Below, in pieces: positions 46,236-59,819 of a stretch of DNA of 64,000 nucleotides; within the stretch, counting starts at the first letter, position 1, and each line of letters starts with the position of its first letter. The translations under genes and the position numbers were made by a program. The DNA is from Anadara kagoshimensis (Eukaryota; Mollusca; Bivalvia; Arcoida; Arcidae): positions 19,713,534-19,777,533 of the forward strand of contig CM037874.1 in NCBI GenBank assembly GCA_021292105.1, read 5' to 3'. Under the pieces are notes generated by a model. The model was not told the DNA's origin and made no database searches. It saw only the letters and a program-made list of their open reading frames with translations.

Positions 46236-46647
46236 ACATCCCTCAAATGGTATTGTCACGACTGTCTTAATTTATATTTCATTTATATAATCGTACATGT
46301 ATTTAAGTTTTAAAAACGAGAAGTTAATAGATTTGATAGTTACCTTGAACTCGTCTTAGTCATTTCAATATAGACGTTCGTAGCCGCAATATAAGAGAAC
46401 AACATACATCTCAAGTGTGACTATATATAACTTTCCAATTGCCTATAATACAATGAAACAGAGAAAAAAAGAGATGTTAGAGAAAGTCCAAGATACGTAG
46501 ATAAAAAGCAACCCATGTTAAAATCACAATCCCAAAGCAAAGACTTTAAATACTGGTTATTTTAATTAACGTTTAACGAAGATTGGCTTCAACAATGTTT
46601 ATTTCTATAGTAACATCAAGGCCCTAGTCACCTCACAACTTATTTTA

Positions 46648-46648
<1 letters not shown>

Positions 46649-46682
<34 letters not shown>
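46649..46682. repeat. Poly(A) tract, 34 bp
   Basis: Uninterrupted A run. Confidence 0.9.
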
Positions 46683-46684
<2 letters not shown>

Positions 46685-46864
46685 GCAAAAGTAGAAGCAA
46701 CCAAGAACACAAATCAACTAGGTTTAAAATGATATAGATAGAATAGATATATGGCTAACTAATTCTGTGGTGTTATAATTTGACCAGGCTCTACATTAGT
46801 TTGAAATTGAATACAGTTAACTTTCCTACTTTCTTACTACTGAAATAATTGTATTAAAACAAAC

Positions 46865-47090
46865 ATACTAATCCATGTCGAAACAAAGTAAAGACTTTGG
46901 AACTGACACGTGAACCTCCACCAGGGAAGTTAGGCCGGGTGCTCCGGAAGGGTAAGCACCCTCTGTTCAGCTAGCTACACCCACAACTTGCGTAATCAAA
47001 ATTGCGTGACAGGAAAATGGAACTATGGGACGTCATATATATCCAGGGCAATCCTGGACACATATACATCAAACTTATGCAACCACTTGT
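46865..47090 (-). mobile_element. Penelope-like 3'-end fragment
   Basis: Minus-strand copy with the last RT codons (GTCCAGGATTGCCCTGGATA region, about 47040-47065), then CTGTAGCTAGCT-type sequence, both hairpins and the tail. It faces the plus-strand copy at 46060 tail to tail. Confidence 0.75.
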
Positions 47091-47285
47091 CATCTTCCTA
47101 TTTAAAAAATCGATAGAGAAAATTAAAAAAATAAAAAGTTTTCTCGACAAAACGTTCTATCAATTTAATCGACATTGACATTGCAAAATTAGTTTTTTCT
47201 TTTGTCTTCTGTTGACACTGAGCAAGTATTGTCAATGTCACATAAGGTAGAAGTGTAATCAATTGCTGTCTGAATCACGTCTCAA

Positions 47286-47287
<2 letters not shown>

Positions 47288-47362
<75 letters not shown>
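47288..47362. repeat. (TA)n microsatellite
   Basis: Perfect TA run of about 37 repeats; the Tyr-Ile frame across it is an artefact. Confidence 0.95.
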
Positions 47363-47363
<1 letters not shown>

Positions 47364-47824
47364 TTGTAGAAACACTTTATAGGAATACATTTAAGAATTC
47401 CGTATTTAATTAATGATAAATCACATGGACATTTAACAATAAGACTGAAGTAATTCATTGTTGGCATTTGTAGCTCAAATATATTTTGTCATAGGCACCA
47501 TAAGAACCATACAACATCATCTAGAGTACCTCACTGATCGATAATGCTTATCTAACTCACTTTTGTAAAGGGTACGCTATTGCTTCTTATCTTCGTGAGG
47601 ATAATACTGGGCGAAAGTTTCAGTAGCAATGAAAACAGGTTGTTTTAATGTCACATGAGCAATGCATACATTCATATACTGTAATCCTTTCTGCTGCGAT
47701 ACTGTTAAAATAAGCAATCTAAACCAAATCTTACACATACCAGTTTTCATCAGCACTTGATCCAAAATTAAGTTGATAACGGTATTGTTTTGTATTTTGT
47801 AATATTTTATACGACTGTTAAAAT

Positions 47825-47935
47825 AACATATTATACCAGTTTCAACCCCACAACACCAGACAACCGCCGCCCCCGAAACACAACCCCCACCAGCAGCTCC
47901 CGGACCAAATTGTGAAATTAAGAATTACGTTTTTT
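47825..47935 (-). mobile_element. Degenerate hammerhead/pseudo-LTR copy with clustered transitions
   Basis: Flanks (ACATATTATACCAGTTT and GGACCAAAT-GTGAAATTA) match the intact copies at 42716 and 43055. Between about 47842 and 47903 almost every T of the reference is C, with a few G to A changes (for example AATTTTAC is AACCCCAC, CATCAGTAGT is CACCAGCAGC). The ribozyme core is destroyed. Confidence 0.7.
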
Positions 47936-50900
47936 TGGAAGGTTTATTCGGTAAAAATATTTTAATTTCCCAATGAAATAGAAACTTCTCAAATGCATTG
48001 CTAACAATATCGATATCATTTTAATGCTATCATATATAATGGCAAAAACAATTCTTGTGTTTAACATTATAATTTGAAGTTTGTAAACATATTACATGCA
48101 TGTTATTTATATTTAGTCGTGACAAAGAATTGCACAAGTTTAGTCGCATAAACACTATTTTCGTACAACCAATCTACAAAGTCTAGACTAACAATAATCT
48201 CTTTAACTCTAATAATATACTTCCAATTAAATGCTACGAAGACAACAACAAGTCTGTAACAGAACTGATTAATTTACCATCACACTTCTTCAATAAAAGT
48301 CATATACATGACTTAACCATGAAATGTTATAATTAAGAATGTCAATTTATTATATAAAACATATCGCAGTAATATATTTTTAAACTCAATGATGAAGATT
48401 GTTTGCTTTGGGTCAGATAGAGTTCAAATTCATTACCTCACATTCCTTTTATTTCACTTATTTCTGTTATGGTTGGAAGTTTGTGGTTTTTTTGCTCATT
48501 ATACTTCAAATATCTGTTTTTATTTATGTTGTTTATATGCTTGTGTATTTACTTAGATTGTTTTGTTTTTATACATAGCCAGTTCTTGTATGTTATCTGA
48601 ATAAACAATGATGATATGATGTACATAGACACCTTCAAGAATAGCAAAGTAACACGATTTTCCGACTAAAAGGAAATTAACACTATAGACAGGATCCTAC
48701 TTTGACAACCCATTAACGACTTACTTACAAACATTTTAGTGACCATAAGTGGCCTATATTTTTCTACATCACATAGCTGTTCTTAGTGAAACAGAAACGA
48801 AATCTAGGATCTTAGTCATGTCCGAGAACGTGTTTTTCGTGTCTTCTTAGGATATATATGTACGCCATAAACATGCATTTTGTTTTCTTCGTTACCTTGG
48901 ATGTTTTCAGGTTCTTTTGCTGGTTTAAATTCTTATAGCTTAGTTTTTCACAATGTAAACATGATATGGAAATAGAATCGGAATCAAAATATCAATAGTA
49001 TTTTTAAACTTTGGTTACATGCCATTGGTCTGTACCAATCAATAACCAATTCAAGTATTATTGGCAATTCTACGAAAGCATTAAAAATATTCATCAAATA
49101 ATATATACATTACGGTTTAAACGTTTTTTTTTAAAGTTTTAACCCATTATTTGAGATATCGAGTTATATTTCTGTTTAGGTCGTTTAAATTTTTTCCACT
49201 GATGTAACTTTATCTAAAAGTATGTGTATTTACACAGAAACTAAATACTTGAATTTTCTCAACTCAATCAATTATAGAAACAGGCAAAACGGTCACAAAT
49301 CCGGAGAAAGAGGTAATTAGAGGAATCATATTTGCATGATAACATCATATTCATTCCAATATAATCAATTTTGCCATAATAAAGTTTATTTTGTGAATTA
49401 GTTTATAGGTGGTTGTCTCGTAACTCTTGTAAATCTTTAATGATTATGACATAGTCACAATATCGTAACGTCATTTAGAGTGTTTTTGGACGTCAAATGT
49501 TTTCTTATAAAAATACATTTGATAATATAATTATCCTCCCTACAGAGTACCATTTTGAAATCGTTGAAATGAACATATTTTCCGTATTCAATATCATATT
49601 TAAATATGGATAAGTCTTAGACAACGGTTTGTTCAATTTAACATAAACAATCCAAGGTCATGAATTGAGGGTGTTATAACTATCACAAAATGTACTAAAA
49701 ACTTGTTATTGAGATACAATACAACACAACAACTAAAGACACTCAGCACAAAAACAATTTAGTACGTTAAGTAGAAATAAATTGTAAAAGAGAAACCGCT
49801 GTTAATGCTTTTGAGATTGTTTACTTTAGGAACAATTGCTGGTATAAAATGTAGATAGCTTACTCTATGTATTATAAACATATAATCAGAATTCAGAAGA
49901 CATATCTTGGAATTTGTCAGTAAAAGAAAGATTATAATAAGAGAATATGATGTTAAATACTACAAAAAAATTAAAACACATCTGTCTGACGTTTTCCTTG
50001 TAACCTTACTGCTGTGCTGTTGCCAATTGAACCTATATTTTTGGCAATTTGAGTTTATATACAAATCATATTTACAACTTTTCACAAAGGGGATAATTAT
50101 GTTAGTTTACTCATTCTTGAGGAACATAGCATATAAAACATAATGTCGTATTTTCACGGAAGGGGAAATTTTCGTGATTTTTTCATTCGCAAATCATGTT
50201 CACAATTTCCACCATTCAAAAATTACAAATTAATTACCACGTTTGCATGTAAAAGTCTATTTTTGCAATAAAGCACCAGGAATTTATTTTTCATAATTCT
50301 CAGCCATTTATATATAGAGCTTAGGCATATCAATGTTAAGTATATGGAAACAAACGAACAGTTTTATATGTCAGCATATTCCCTTTGCTTATAGGAGTTA
50401 ATATTTAATCTTGTTACATTTGTATTTTAGTGTGTAGTGTTGCTTATTAGTCTTGCCATACCATAACCGTACATCCCAAACCGTATTATTGGTCACTTTG
50501 TCATTAGACGTTTATTCCATATAACACTTATAAAATGTAATTATGTATATTATTAAAAAACGATTATATGTTGTTTTTGGCTAAATTCATGCTTGATCTA
50601 TACTCTCTTTACGGATACACAGCCAAGTATGTTTAGAAGGTTAGATCGGAGTGTAAAGCACTTAAAGGAATCACTTTTATACACATAAATCCATCGCAAT
50701 GACGCCATTAAGCGTTTAATATTCATTGTTTAATCGACTGTTTGGATATTTTAAGTGAATTACTTTGGATAAAAAGGAATAATATTAATACTTTTATTCG
50801 TTTCTGAAAACGTAAAACTGCAAGATTAAATCTTTTCATTCGTTCATTCGAAGGAAAATTATATAACGTTTCTATTTGCAATATATTGGAAAGAAATGTA

Positions 50901-51486
50901 CCAAGGTACTTGAACAATGGTACTATACTTTTCGTATTTTGAATGGCATTTTGAAATTTTCGTTTAGTTTTCAACATTTACATCAAAGCATGATAACATA
51001 AGAAAAATGGACCAACCTTAATAGAGCTTACCAATACATACCTGTGAAATTAAGGCAACAATGAAAAACAACAATAAAGCATCACAAAACGTGATGATAC
51101 ATACCAAATTTGACGTAATGACGTAATGATAGAATCATTAAAGTACAAATTGAACGAATCGTAACATAATTTCATGTAATAGATAGCATATTTAGCATTG
51201 ACACTAGTCTAGTTTTATTTACATAACGATCGACATGATATAAGTATTTAATGCGCAATGAAAGATGCTAACGTTGCTTAACTTTTAATTAAATATTTAT
51301 TTATCAACATACTGTACTTAACTATCAGTATATACAACAACTAAAGGAGTCTTCACGATTGTATGTTGCTCAATATTAACGCATTTATGTGTTAAACTTA
51401 TTTGACATATAATTTAAAAACAATATAGAGAAATCTTTTTTTGTAATTAATATCAGGTTATCTATAAGCAGGCTGCTTGCATAGAC
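47936..51486. other. AT-rich DNA, no gene recognised
   Basis: About 47936-48620 is diffusely homologous to 43190-44260 (shared TTTGGGTCAGA block). The frames at 49907-50143 and 50723-50977 have no motif. Near 50150-50300 weak TTCGTGATTTTTTCATTCGC sequence recalls the 31535 MITE. Confidence 0.35.
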
Positions 51487-51785
51487 TTATTAAGGCCCTC
51501 AAAAAGTGTTATGGCCGTCATCACGGTATTATTGATAAGTATGATGTCTCTGTGTCCAGGAATGTCTTGGATATATTTGACGTCCCATACTTCCATGTTC
51601 CTTTCACGCAACTTTGATTACACACGTGGCGAGTGTAGCTAGCTAAAGAGGGGGTGTTTACTCTTCCGGATCACCGGGCCTCACTTCCCTGGTGGAAGTT
51701 CAAATGTTTAACCTTAGTTGTCAGTTTTAAAGTTTTTACTTTGATTCCGGATTTTGATTTTGATTTGGTTTAGTATGTTTGTTTT
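51487..51785 (+). mobile_element. Penelope-like 3'-end fragment with RT C-terminus
   Basis: It starts in coding sequence (HHGIIDKYDVSVSRNVLDIF, about 51519-51578), homologous to the C-terminus of the RT at 57890-59045. It continues into the 3' UTR with CGAGTGTAGCTAGCTAAAGA, the two hairpins and the ACTTTGATTCCGGATTTTG tail. This copy links the dispersed non-coding repeat to the RT. Confidence 0.8.
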
Positions 51786-54700
51786 GATTTGATGTGTATG
51801 TTCAATTCAAATTCAAATATGTTCTCAGAAAACGTTTTAATGTCTAATAACATTCATGCAAAATGACATTTGAATTACATCAAGGTAATTACATCTATTA
51901 AACAAAAAAGAAAGAAATTCTATAAAAGAAATTATCTTAGTAGCATGAATAATGAAAACAATTAATTGGTAATGTTTATCTAAACGTTGTTGATGGAATC
52001 TTCAATATGACACAAAGATAATGTAAACTGATCTGATATTGAAGAATATTTTTATTTTGCTAAAGACAAACAGTATTTTCAAATATTTAACATCTGCTTG
52101 ATGTTTTACATGTCTATGTTTAGAATTGATATAAATTTAACACAACTATAAACCAACACAATTAAAGTCAAGTAATTACCGTAAACTAAATTTATTCGAG
52201 TATGATTAACGTTTGCGTGTTTTGCGAGAATAAAATAATCGCAAAAGTTAAATCGCCGATAAGTTGTATCTAAAAATGGTAATATATTGAACTATAATCT
52301 ATATTGAGAAAGTTAATAGTTGCGTTATGGTCTTAGCAAAATCGTCACGAATCTTAATAGTCATTAATAATAGTTGCTTTAAAGCAATGCATTCTTAATT
52401 CAATTATGACCACATACTATTATTTCTAATGTCGAATCAATCGTCCCTATTATTGATCCCTAGGTTAATTCTGGTCAGATTTCGTAAGGATTGAATGCCA
52501 AGATCTACTTTAACAGCCATATATCGTTTTTAAGATAGAGCTGAAATTGCTAATATATTGACGAAGACTTAGAATAATAAGCTGACGCAATATGACAAAC
52601 TTGATAGCTTTAATTGTTCTATTGTCAATATCTCCTATCTAATATCCAAAATACACTTGCTTCACTTGCTTATGGTGTTTTTTTTAAAAATCATACTTAA
52701 TACGCTAAAGTAGAGCTTGTTATCACTACAACGACGCAAGCTGCTTACAAATAAACGTTTGGCTCAGGGATTTTAATCATATATTTAATATTTAATTCAT
52801 TTGATGTAAAATTACGATCACACGTTTCTAAAAATATTACATATAGAATAATACATGGTAAAATCCATATCATATGCCATATCGAACCGCTTTAGTCCGA
52901 GGTTTGATATTGGTCGAGGTCTGATATGGCATATGATATTAATTTCACCGTTTTATTCTGTTTATCATAAACTTAAAATTTTCATCATTTAAAACAAATA
53001 CATGCATTAAATACAGGCATTTATCAAGTGTCGGCAATTAGACTATTTAGAATATTTTAAATGCATTCCTCCAAATTATTCCATTCGCATAATATTCCTT
53101 CTCGGACGACCTTTATAAGGCGTAAGGATGACATCGGAGAATTTTCTAATTGATATAGTGATTAGGTCTATTTGTTCTGAGTAGCCGGTCTGATATCGAT
53201 ATCATTGTTTAACCCCTTCAACACGTTAATATCTCTGTTAAAAACTTGTAGTTGCATTGCTTGGAACCATATAGACATGTTGTTACGTAACTTTATCTAG
53301 TATATGATCTTTATACGACTTTATATTCGGCTTTATCCTCTATCAAATTACATATAAATGTTCCTGTACTGACAAAACCTACACTTATAAGTATGCAAGA
53401 GGTTTTTGGTTTCTAGATAATTTTGCTGAAGCTTTAGATAAACTAATTCTTGTTATAGCTGCTATTAATTTAAGGTTGTATGTTTTTAACATCTTTTTAA
53501 CACTATCTAATTTAAAATTACCGATACACTTATATTGTGTTCCGAAAAATATTTATCGAAGTCTCCAGGTTAATGGACTGATGCATCCTTTTCCAAAAAA
53601 GGTTTTTCTATTATGAATAATTTAAATCTTTGATTTTTGTGTTATTGATAATATATTTGTCGAGTTCGATAACAAAATATACAGACAAATAATTAATATT
53701 CCTGACGAAGCAGTGAAAGACACCATGAAAGGTAAATCATACAGCTACAGAGTCTTCAGAAACTTAAGCCAATAGCTACTTACAGCCCCACCCCCCCCTC
53801 CCCCGAAAACGTAATGCCGCTTTTCCCATTTCCGATTTTGTCTTTAGATAATCAATCACTGGAACACTCGTAAAGATAATAATGTGTGAATGTTTTGAAT
53901 ATTTAGAACAGCATATAACTTCTTGATACATTCTCTATCACTGAAATATATTCTAAAGATTTTAAATAAACCAAAGCAGATTATTCAGATATCAATGTTC
54001 CTTTGTCTGTTTGATAAAACATTTTCCCAATCATTAAAAGGATAAAAAATAGCATTTACGATCAAGGGGATGACACGCGTTTTCAGTCGAATATTTTTTT
54101 TATTGGTTTGTTTTTTGTTCCTAGATTTCCCTGATATAGCATCTACATTTCACATTACAATGTAAAAACTTTCTCTAGTACGGTTCAATGTTGGCGTTTC
54201 ATTCTAAAATTATTCACAATTAATTTCTAAATGTTATCTGCTGGACACAGTAAACAATAATTTGTAATCCTGTATAGAAATATTGGAAATACGCATATAC
54301 AAGTTCCGTGTCCATGCAAGAAACTCACAAAAGGACTTTCATATATAAGTATAAAATTTAAACTAAAATAAAAGCTGAAGAAAACAGATGACTTTTTCAC
54401 AGAAATTCTAGAAAGTTGATTTGGGATTGTGATTTGGATATTGATTGGTTTGGCTTTTTTAAATTTAAGTATATGGCGGTTATTTATACCAATTAACATC
54501 AATTAGCATCAATATGTCAATATGATAATAAATTCCGTTCAATAATAACATATTATTGTTTAACGTTAATACATATAACTTAAGATATGATACAGAAATA
54601 ACTTACTTCTGCAACTGTTGACGTACAAAAATAATTGCTGAAGTGAGGGGTTAAAATCTTATATGTTCTGTCCTATTAGCATATTAAAAGCAATAAGTAA

Positions 54701-55909
54701 AACTGTTTGATAAAATGTTAATATAGACCCTATAAAATGGGAAACTGTTGATACACATTCATTAAGGAGAATGCTCAATTTGGGTATGTTTATAACTTTA
54801 GGATTATATATCCATGCATGTATATAGCTAATAGATCCAAAGTATGTAATTGTCATTTTATATATCAATCAATATTGACATTTAGAATGGCGGGACTGTT
54901 TTCCACCGAAATCTTATAATTCTAAAATGACAGTACCATTATCAGGCTCTTGTCATTAAGGAGGGTCAAAGTAGAAATCGAAAGAGGAAAAAATGCCGTT
55001 ATATTTTCATATATAAAACCGTGTTTTAATTTCAGTGTCACTAGATACAGTATGTTACTTAATGATAGAAAAACACAACATTTTAATCGTTATGAAAAGT
55101 CTTTGACATTTTGTATTTTAATAACCATCATTAGTTCCTCCTCAGTAAAATATTTTGTGTTGTGAAAGCTGAACAAAATTTGAAATATAGCATACTAATC
55201 AATGAGGGAAACGTCATTTTAGTGCATGAGTGCAAGACTTTGTTAAAGAAATATTAGTTTTTTTTCTCATAATTTGGCAATTCATGGTTAAGGTCTTCTA
55301 CGATTTATTTGCCGTCTTAAATGCATGTTGAATGCATGCGTGACAATGTAATCATCTAATATACAGCAAGGGATACAAAAGAACATAGTCACACGATGCC
55401 GTTCTATAGAAATAAAAATAAATATATATTTTTACTATTAACAATGTTGAACAATATACAAGTGGTTATGATTTAAATATAGTTAAAGGATACATAAATA
55501 ATCTATACTTGGATCGATGGCAGACCTTAAAATAAGAAGTAGCACATATGGTTCATGCAATTTATGGGGGTAAATTATATATACAACCTCGGTCATAAAT
55601 TTTCAAATAATATTAAAACCTTAAATATGTATAAAATCTAAACCCCCATGCACTAGAATAATATTTACCCCTATGATTATTAAATTGTTTATAAGCTTTT
55701 GTTCTGTCCTCACAACAAAACCTGTTTTGCCACAGAGGACCTAATAAGATTTTTAAAATGCATATTCAAATGTTTTTTTCAAACAAAATAACAGAGTTGT
55801 GTTTTTCTTTCATTAAGTAACATATCTAGTGACACTTAAATAAAACAAAGTTTCATAGATGAAAATACCACGGTATTGCCTCTTCTGATGATGCCTACTA
55901 AAATCCCCT
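51786..55909. other. AT-rich DNA, no gene recognised; includes a 17 bp-arm palindrome
   Basis: ATATCATATGCCATATC (52867-52883) and its perfect inverse (52923-52939) are separated by 39 bp. About 52180-52260 has TTTGCGAGAATAAAATAATC, a weak relative of the 31535 MITE. The other frames (54227-54502, 54659-54868, 54950-55165) are unsupported. Confidence 0.4.
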
Positions 55910-56400
55910 TCATGTCAAAATCGCCCCACTTCTTGCAAATTCGCCCCCAATTTTTGAGAAATTGTCTTCTTTTATTGAGATTTTAAAAGTAACATAAACT
56001 GTATATTTACGACCTCGTATATGCCCAATTAACTGCACACAAATTATCGGTAAATATGTATTGTTTTTATTGCAATGTATTGTCGTGCATTCATAATGCA
56101 AAATGCATTAACATTGGCAACGTTTAATAATACAATTAGATATAAAGTGAATATATAAGTTAAATCTATTTTGAAATAAATGCACTAATATACGTTTCAT
56201 TTCTAAAGTAGCATTATTTTTAATTTAATTTTTAATAAAAAAAAAATATTTGGTATATGGTCATTGGGAAAATGAGGGCGATTTTTACAGTGGGCGAATT
56301 TGCAAGAATTGAGAGCGATTTTGAAAAGAGGCAATTTTGACAAGGGGCGAATTTGTTGAAAGTGGGGGCGAATTTAACGGGGGCGAATTTATCGTGAGCC
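55910..56400. mobile_element. Foldback element with AAATTCGCCC motifs
   Basis: CAAAATCGCCCC and CAAATTCGCCCCC near the left end (55917-55950) are mirrored by a dense series of GGGCGAATTTG/GGGCGATTTT motifs on the right (56275-56392). The interior is AT-rich. Frames with repeated GGEF here are translation of the motif, not a GGDEF domain. Confidence 0.6.
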
Positions 56401-56984
56401 AAATTGGCTTGAATTCGTTTATTGCAATGGATAAAACTTTCCAAATATTATCGTTACATTTCATTCGACAATGGGAACAATATATTTGTAATACTTCATG
56501 CTATGCTAGCAACGACTGAAACTAAGAATAAGATATTATTAATTGTGTTTCATTTTCAATCAATTCATTTCATAGAGATTATTATTTGCAACTATTTTAT
56601 ACCACATATTACCGTCTAATGATCAAATGAAACCAGACTAGTTGTTGGAGAAACGATGGTATATACTTTAAATTTTAATATACTCATAGTAAAAAAAAGA
56701 TTGTCTCCCAGGCTGCGTTAACAGTGCATGTCAGAAGTTAAAGAAAACGGAAATCCGCAAATGACATCAGACAGTTTAACTGAATGTTGAATGACATCCA
56801 AAAGACAACATGAAAAACTTGATCAATTCTATATTTCTATTGTACATTTTTCTTTACTATACAACATTGTATCCCCTCCTTCTGCTAATGACATAAATGT
56901 TTCACTATCAATACGTTTTGGGAAAGTCTATCCCTACTACATGAACTTTATACAAGAATACAAGCAAACTGCTTAGAAATACAT

Positions 56985-57310
56985 TGTTGATTCATCGATA
57001 TTACAAACTAAGGCTCATCAAAGCGCTTAAATGTTTTGGAAGTCATCACAATATTGTTAAAAAGAATAATTACTAAATTCAGGGTTGTCTTGGATATATT
57101 GTGTACGTCCCATAATTTCATGTTCGATTTAGATTTTACATGGACATTACAGGAGCTCGACAGCAGGTGTTTAAACTTTCTGAGCACCCGGTCACAGTAT
57201 CCTGGTTGAAACTTACGTGTCTTACTTTATTTGCCAGTTATAAAACATTGCCCATTGTTTTCGGTTAGGAAATGAAACTGAGAAGTTTGTTATTGATTTT
57301 GTAACGCATT
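56985..57310 (+). mobile_element. Penelope-like 3'-end fragment
   Basis: It runs from AATTCATCGATATTACAAAC through degenerate RT C-terminus (CAGGGTTGTCTTGGATATAT) to the 3' UTR (GAGCTCGACAGCAGGTGTTT, TCCTGGTTGAAACTTACGTG). Near-identical to 59060-59400; both belong to a ~2.1 kb duplicated block. Confidence 0.7.
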
Positions 57311-57889
57311 AAATTATAATCTAAGCAAATAATTGCGTATTTTTACATTAGTTACTTCACAATATATTGTTAACAGAGCCCAACATTCATTTTTGAAATG
57401 CTACGTTAACACTATCTTTTATAAGATAGATCTCTAAACTAGCGAATATTAAGCTTAATATACACATTAGAATTCCTTTAACATTGTTTACATAATATAT
57501 CTTCTTTGCAACATCAGTTTTCTGAGAAACCTTAGTTACGTATACACCACTGTCATACATCAACACATTATCTAATAAATGTACCTTATCATCTGATATT
57601 GATCATATTATATAATTGCATTTGTATCTGCGTTTTAGATGAAAATTAAGTTTTTTGCATTAATTTGGCATAAACAATATGAAACACATTATTCGGTGAC
57701 TTGCAATAACATATGTTTCTATCTTTCTCACAAAAGATAAAATTTGACATTTATTAATCACACTATTGATATTATATGAACTTTAAATCATAAGAATACA
57801 TGTTTAGCGAGGAAAGAATGACAAAACATTATTAGAGTTACAAAGAAACCTACTCATTTCTAAACCGCAATGCCAAACAAATTTAGAAC

Positions 57890-59045
57890 ATGAAAACTGG
57901 CGAATTTAGCTAACCATTTAATCTTCCACCAGGGAGAACGCCAGATGCTCCGTAAGTAGAACCACCCCTAGCAAAATCCACCATAAGCGCAATAGTAATT
58001 TAAATTAGGAATGAAAGAAACGTGGTATTATGAGAAGTCAAATATATTCAGGGTAATTCTGGACACAGAGACATCAAACTTATTAACAATACTGTGATGA
58101 CGGCAATAAAACGTTTTGAAGGCCTTGATAAGCTTAGGCTTGCAATATTCCTGAGTCAACAATTTATTTACAAGCAGCCTACCCCCCGTAGTGGAAACAA
58201 GTTCTACCATAGCGTATTAATTGGGAAACAAATACACCATAAGAAGGAGCAGCAGGTATATTGCTGCATAAAAAAGGAAAATTGACAATAGAAAAAATTA
58301 AAGTCATCACGTTTGTCATAAAGTTTCAAATGTAGCCTTTCGTGTGCGTCATAATTCAGGTATAAATCTAAATATGAAGCAGATCTTGAGGAATCAGTCG
58401 TGTTTATTTCAAGCTCACTAAGATAGATGACATTTACATAGTCTCCAAATTTAGGATTGTTAAGAGACAGAACGTCATCTATATATATGTATGTTGAGTT
58501 GAATGATTTGGCGACAGTCTTCTCCCCAGATTTAACGAGGTTCTGCATAAATTCTGTTTCATAAGAATGAAGAAACAAATCAGCAAGCAATGGTGCACAG
58601 TTTGTACCCATTGGTATACCGATTGTTTGTTGAAAAACTATATTACCAAACAAACAAATATGTTATCTATCAAAAACTCAAAAATTTTGTTGATGGTATC
58701 TTCAGTACATTTTTTTTGGAATCCGTATGATGCTTGACAAAATAACCAGATATCCCGTTCAGCACCAGATATTTGTATCTTGGCTTACCGTTTTTGTAAA
58801 AGAAAGACAAGTGAATAATTTCTTTAAGACATTCTTTCAATTTAGAATGAGTGATAGTGGTGTATAGTGTAGAAAAATCAAATGTTTTTATACTTTCAAA
58901 TAAGATAAAGTATTAGAAGGAAGATGTTCAAGTAATTCTTTAGAATTTTTGAGAATCCACATTTGATTGATTCCAGATGTAGAATATACTTTTTCTGAAT
59001 AAGACTGAAGACCATCTCTGACGATGGTCAAAATTTGTGTTAGAG
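57890..59045 (-). pseudogene. Penelope-like reverse transcriptase fragment plus 3' UTR
   Basis: Minus-strand frames read, in order: TSGINQMWILKNSKELLEHL (about 58980-58920), catalytic FDFSTLYTTITHSKLKECL (about 58885-58830), LSFFYKNGKPRYKYLVLNGI (about 58815-58755), NIVFQQTIGIPMGTNCAPLL (about 58648-58585), YIYIDDVLSLNNPKFGDYV (about 58495-58435), YLDLYLNYDAHERLHLKLYD and a C-terminus KAFKTFYCRHHSIVNKFDV...SRITLNIFD (58130-58035). At least two frameshifts break it and the N-terminus is missing. A downstream hairpin-bearing 3' UTR extends to about 57890. I assign it to the Penelope-like group because decayed copies lie next to hammerhead pseudo-LTRs; the RT sequence alone leaves some doubt. 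Confidence 0.8.
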
Positions 59046-59059
59046 TTACCAGTAACAAA

Positions 59060-59400
59060 TTGTTAATTCATCGATATTACAAACTAAGGCTTATCAAAAC
59101 GCTCAAATGTTTTGGCAGTCATTAAAATATTGTTAAAAAGTTTGATTACTCAATTCAAGGTTGTCATGGATATATTGTTTATGTCCCATAGTTTCATGTT
59201 CAAGTTTGATTTTACATGGACATTATATGAGCTCGACAGCAAGTGTTCACACTTTTTGAGTACCCGGTCACACTTCCCTGGTGGAAATTTACGTGTCTTA
59301 CTTTATTTGCCAGTTACAAAAATGTTCATTGTTTTTCGGTTCGGTAATGAAACTGAGAAGTTTGTTATTGATTTGTTAACGCATTAAGTTATAATCTAAG
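59060..59400 (+). mobile_element. Penelope-like 3'-end fragment
   Basis: Paralogue of 56985-57310, in plus orientation directly abutting the 5' limit of the minus-strand RT fragment. The frame at 59112-59387 is not coding. Confidence 0.7.
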
Positions 59401-59819
59401 CAAATAATTGCGTGTTTTTTTTTTACATAATTTACTTCAAGATATATTATTAACAGAGCCCAGCATCCATTTTTGAAATACTACATTAACACTATCTTTT
59501 ATAAGATCGATCTCTAAACTAGCGAATATTAAGATACATATACATATTAGAATTTGTTTAAAATTGTTTACATAATACATCTTCTTTGCAACAAGTTTTT
59601 TGCATTAATTTGGCATAAACAATATGAAACACATTATTCGGTGACTTGCAATAACATATGTTTCTATCTTTCTCACAAAAGATAAAATTTGACATTTATT
59701 AATCACACTATCGATATTATATGAACTTTAAATCATAAGAATACATGATTAGCGAGCAAAGAATGGCAAAACATTATTAGAGTTACAAAGAAACCTACTC
59801 ATTTCTAAACCACAATGCC

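Noticed and set aside
47282..47467. Tyr-Ile repeat membrane protein
   Set aside because: Translation of a (TA)n tract.
56337..56519. GGEF motifs suggesting a GGDEF-type enzyme
   Set aside because: The motif arises from repeated GGGCGAATTT DNA; no domain context.
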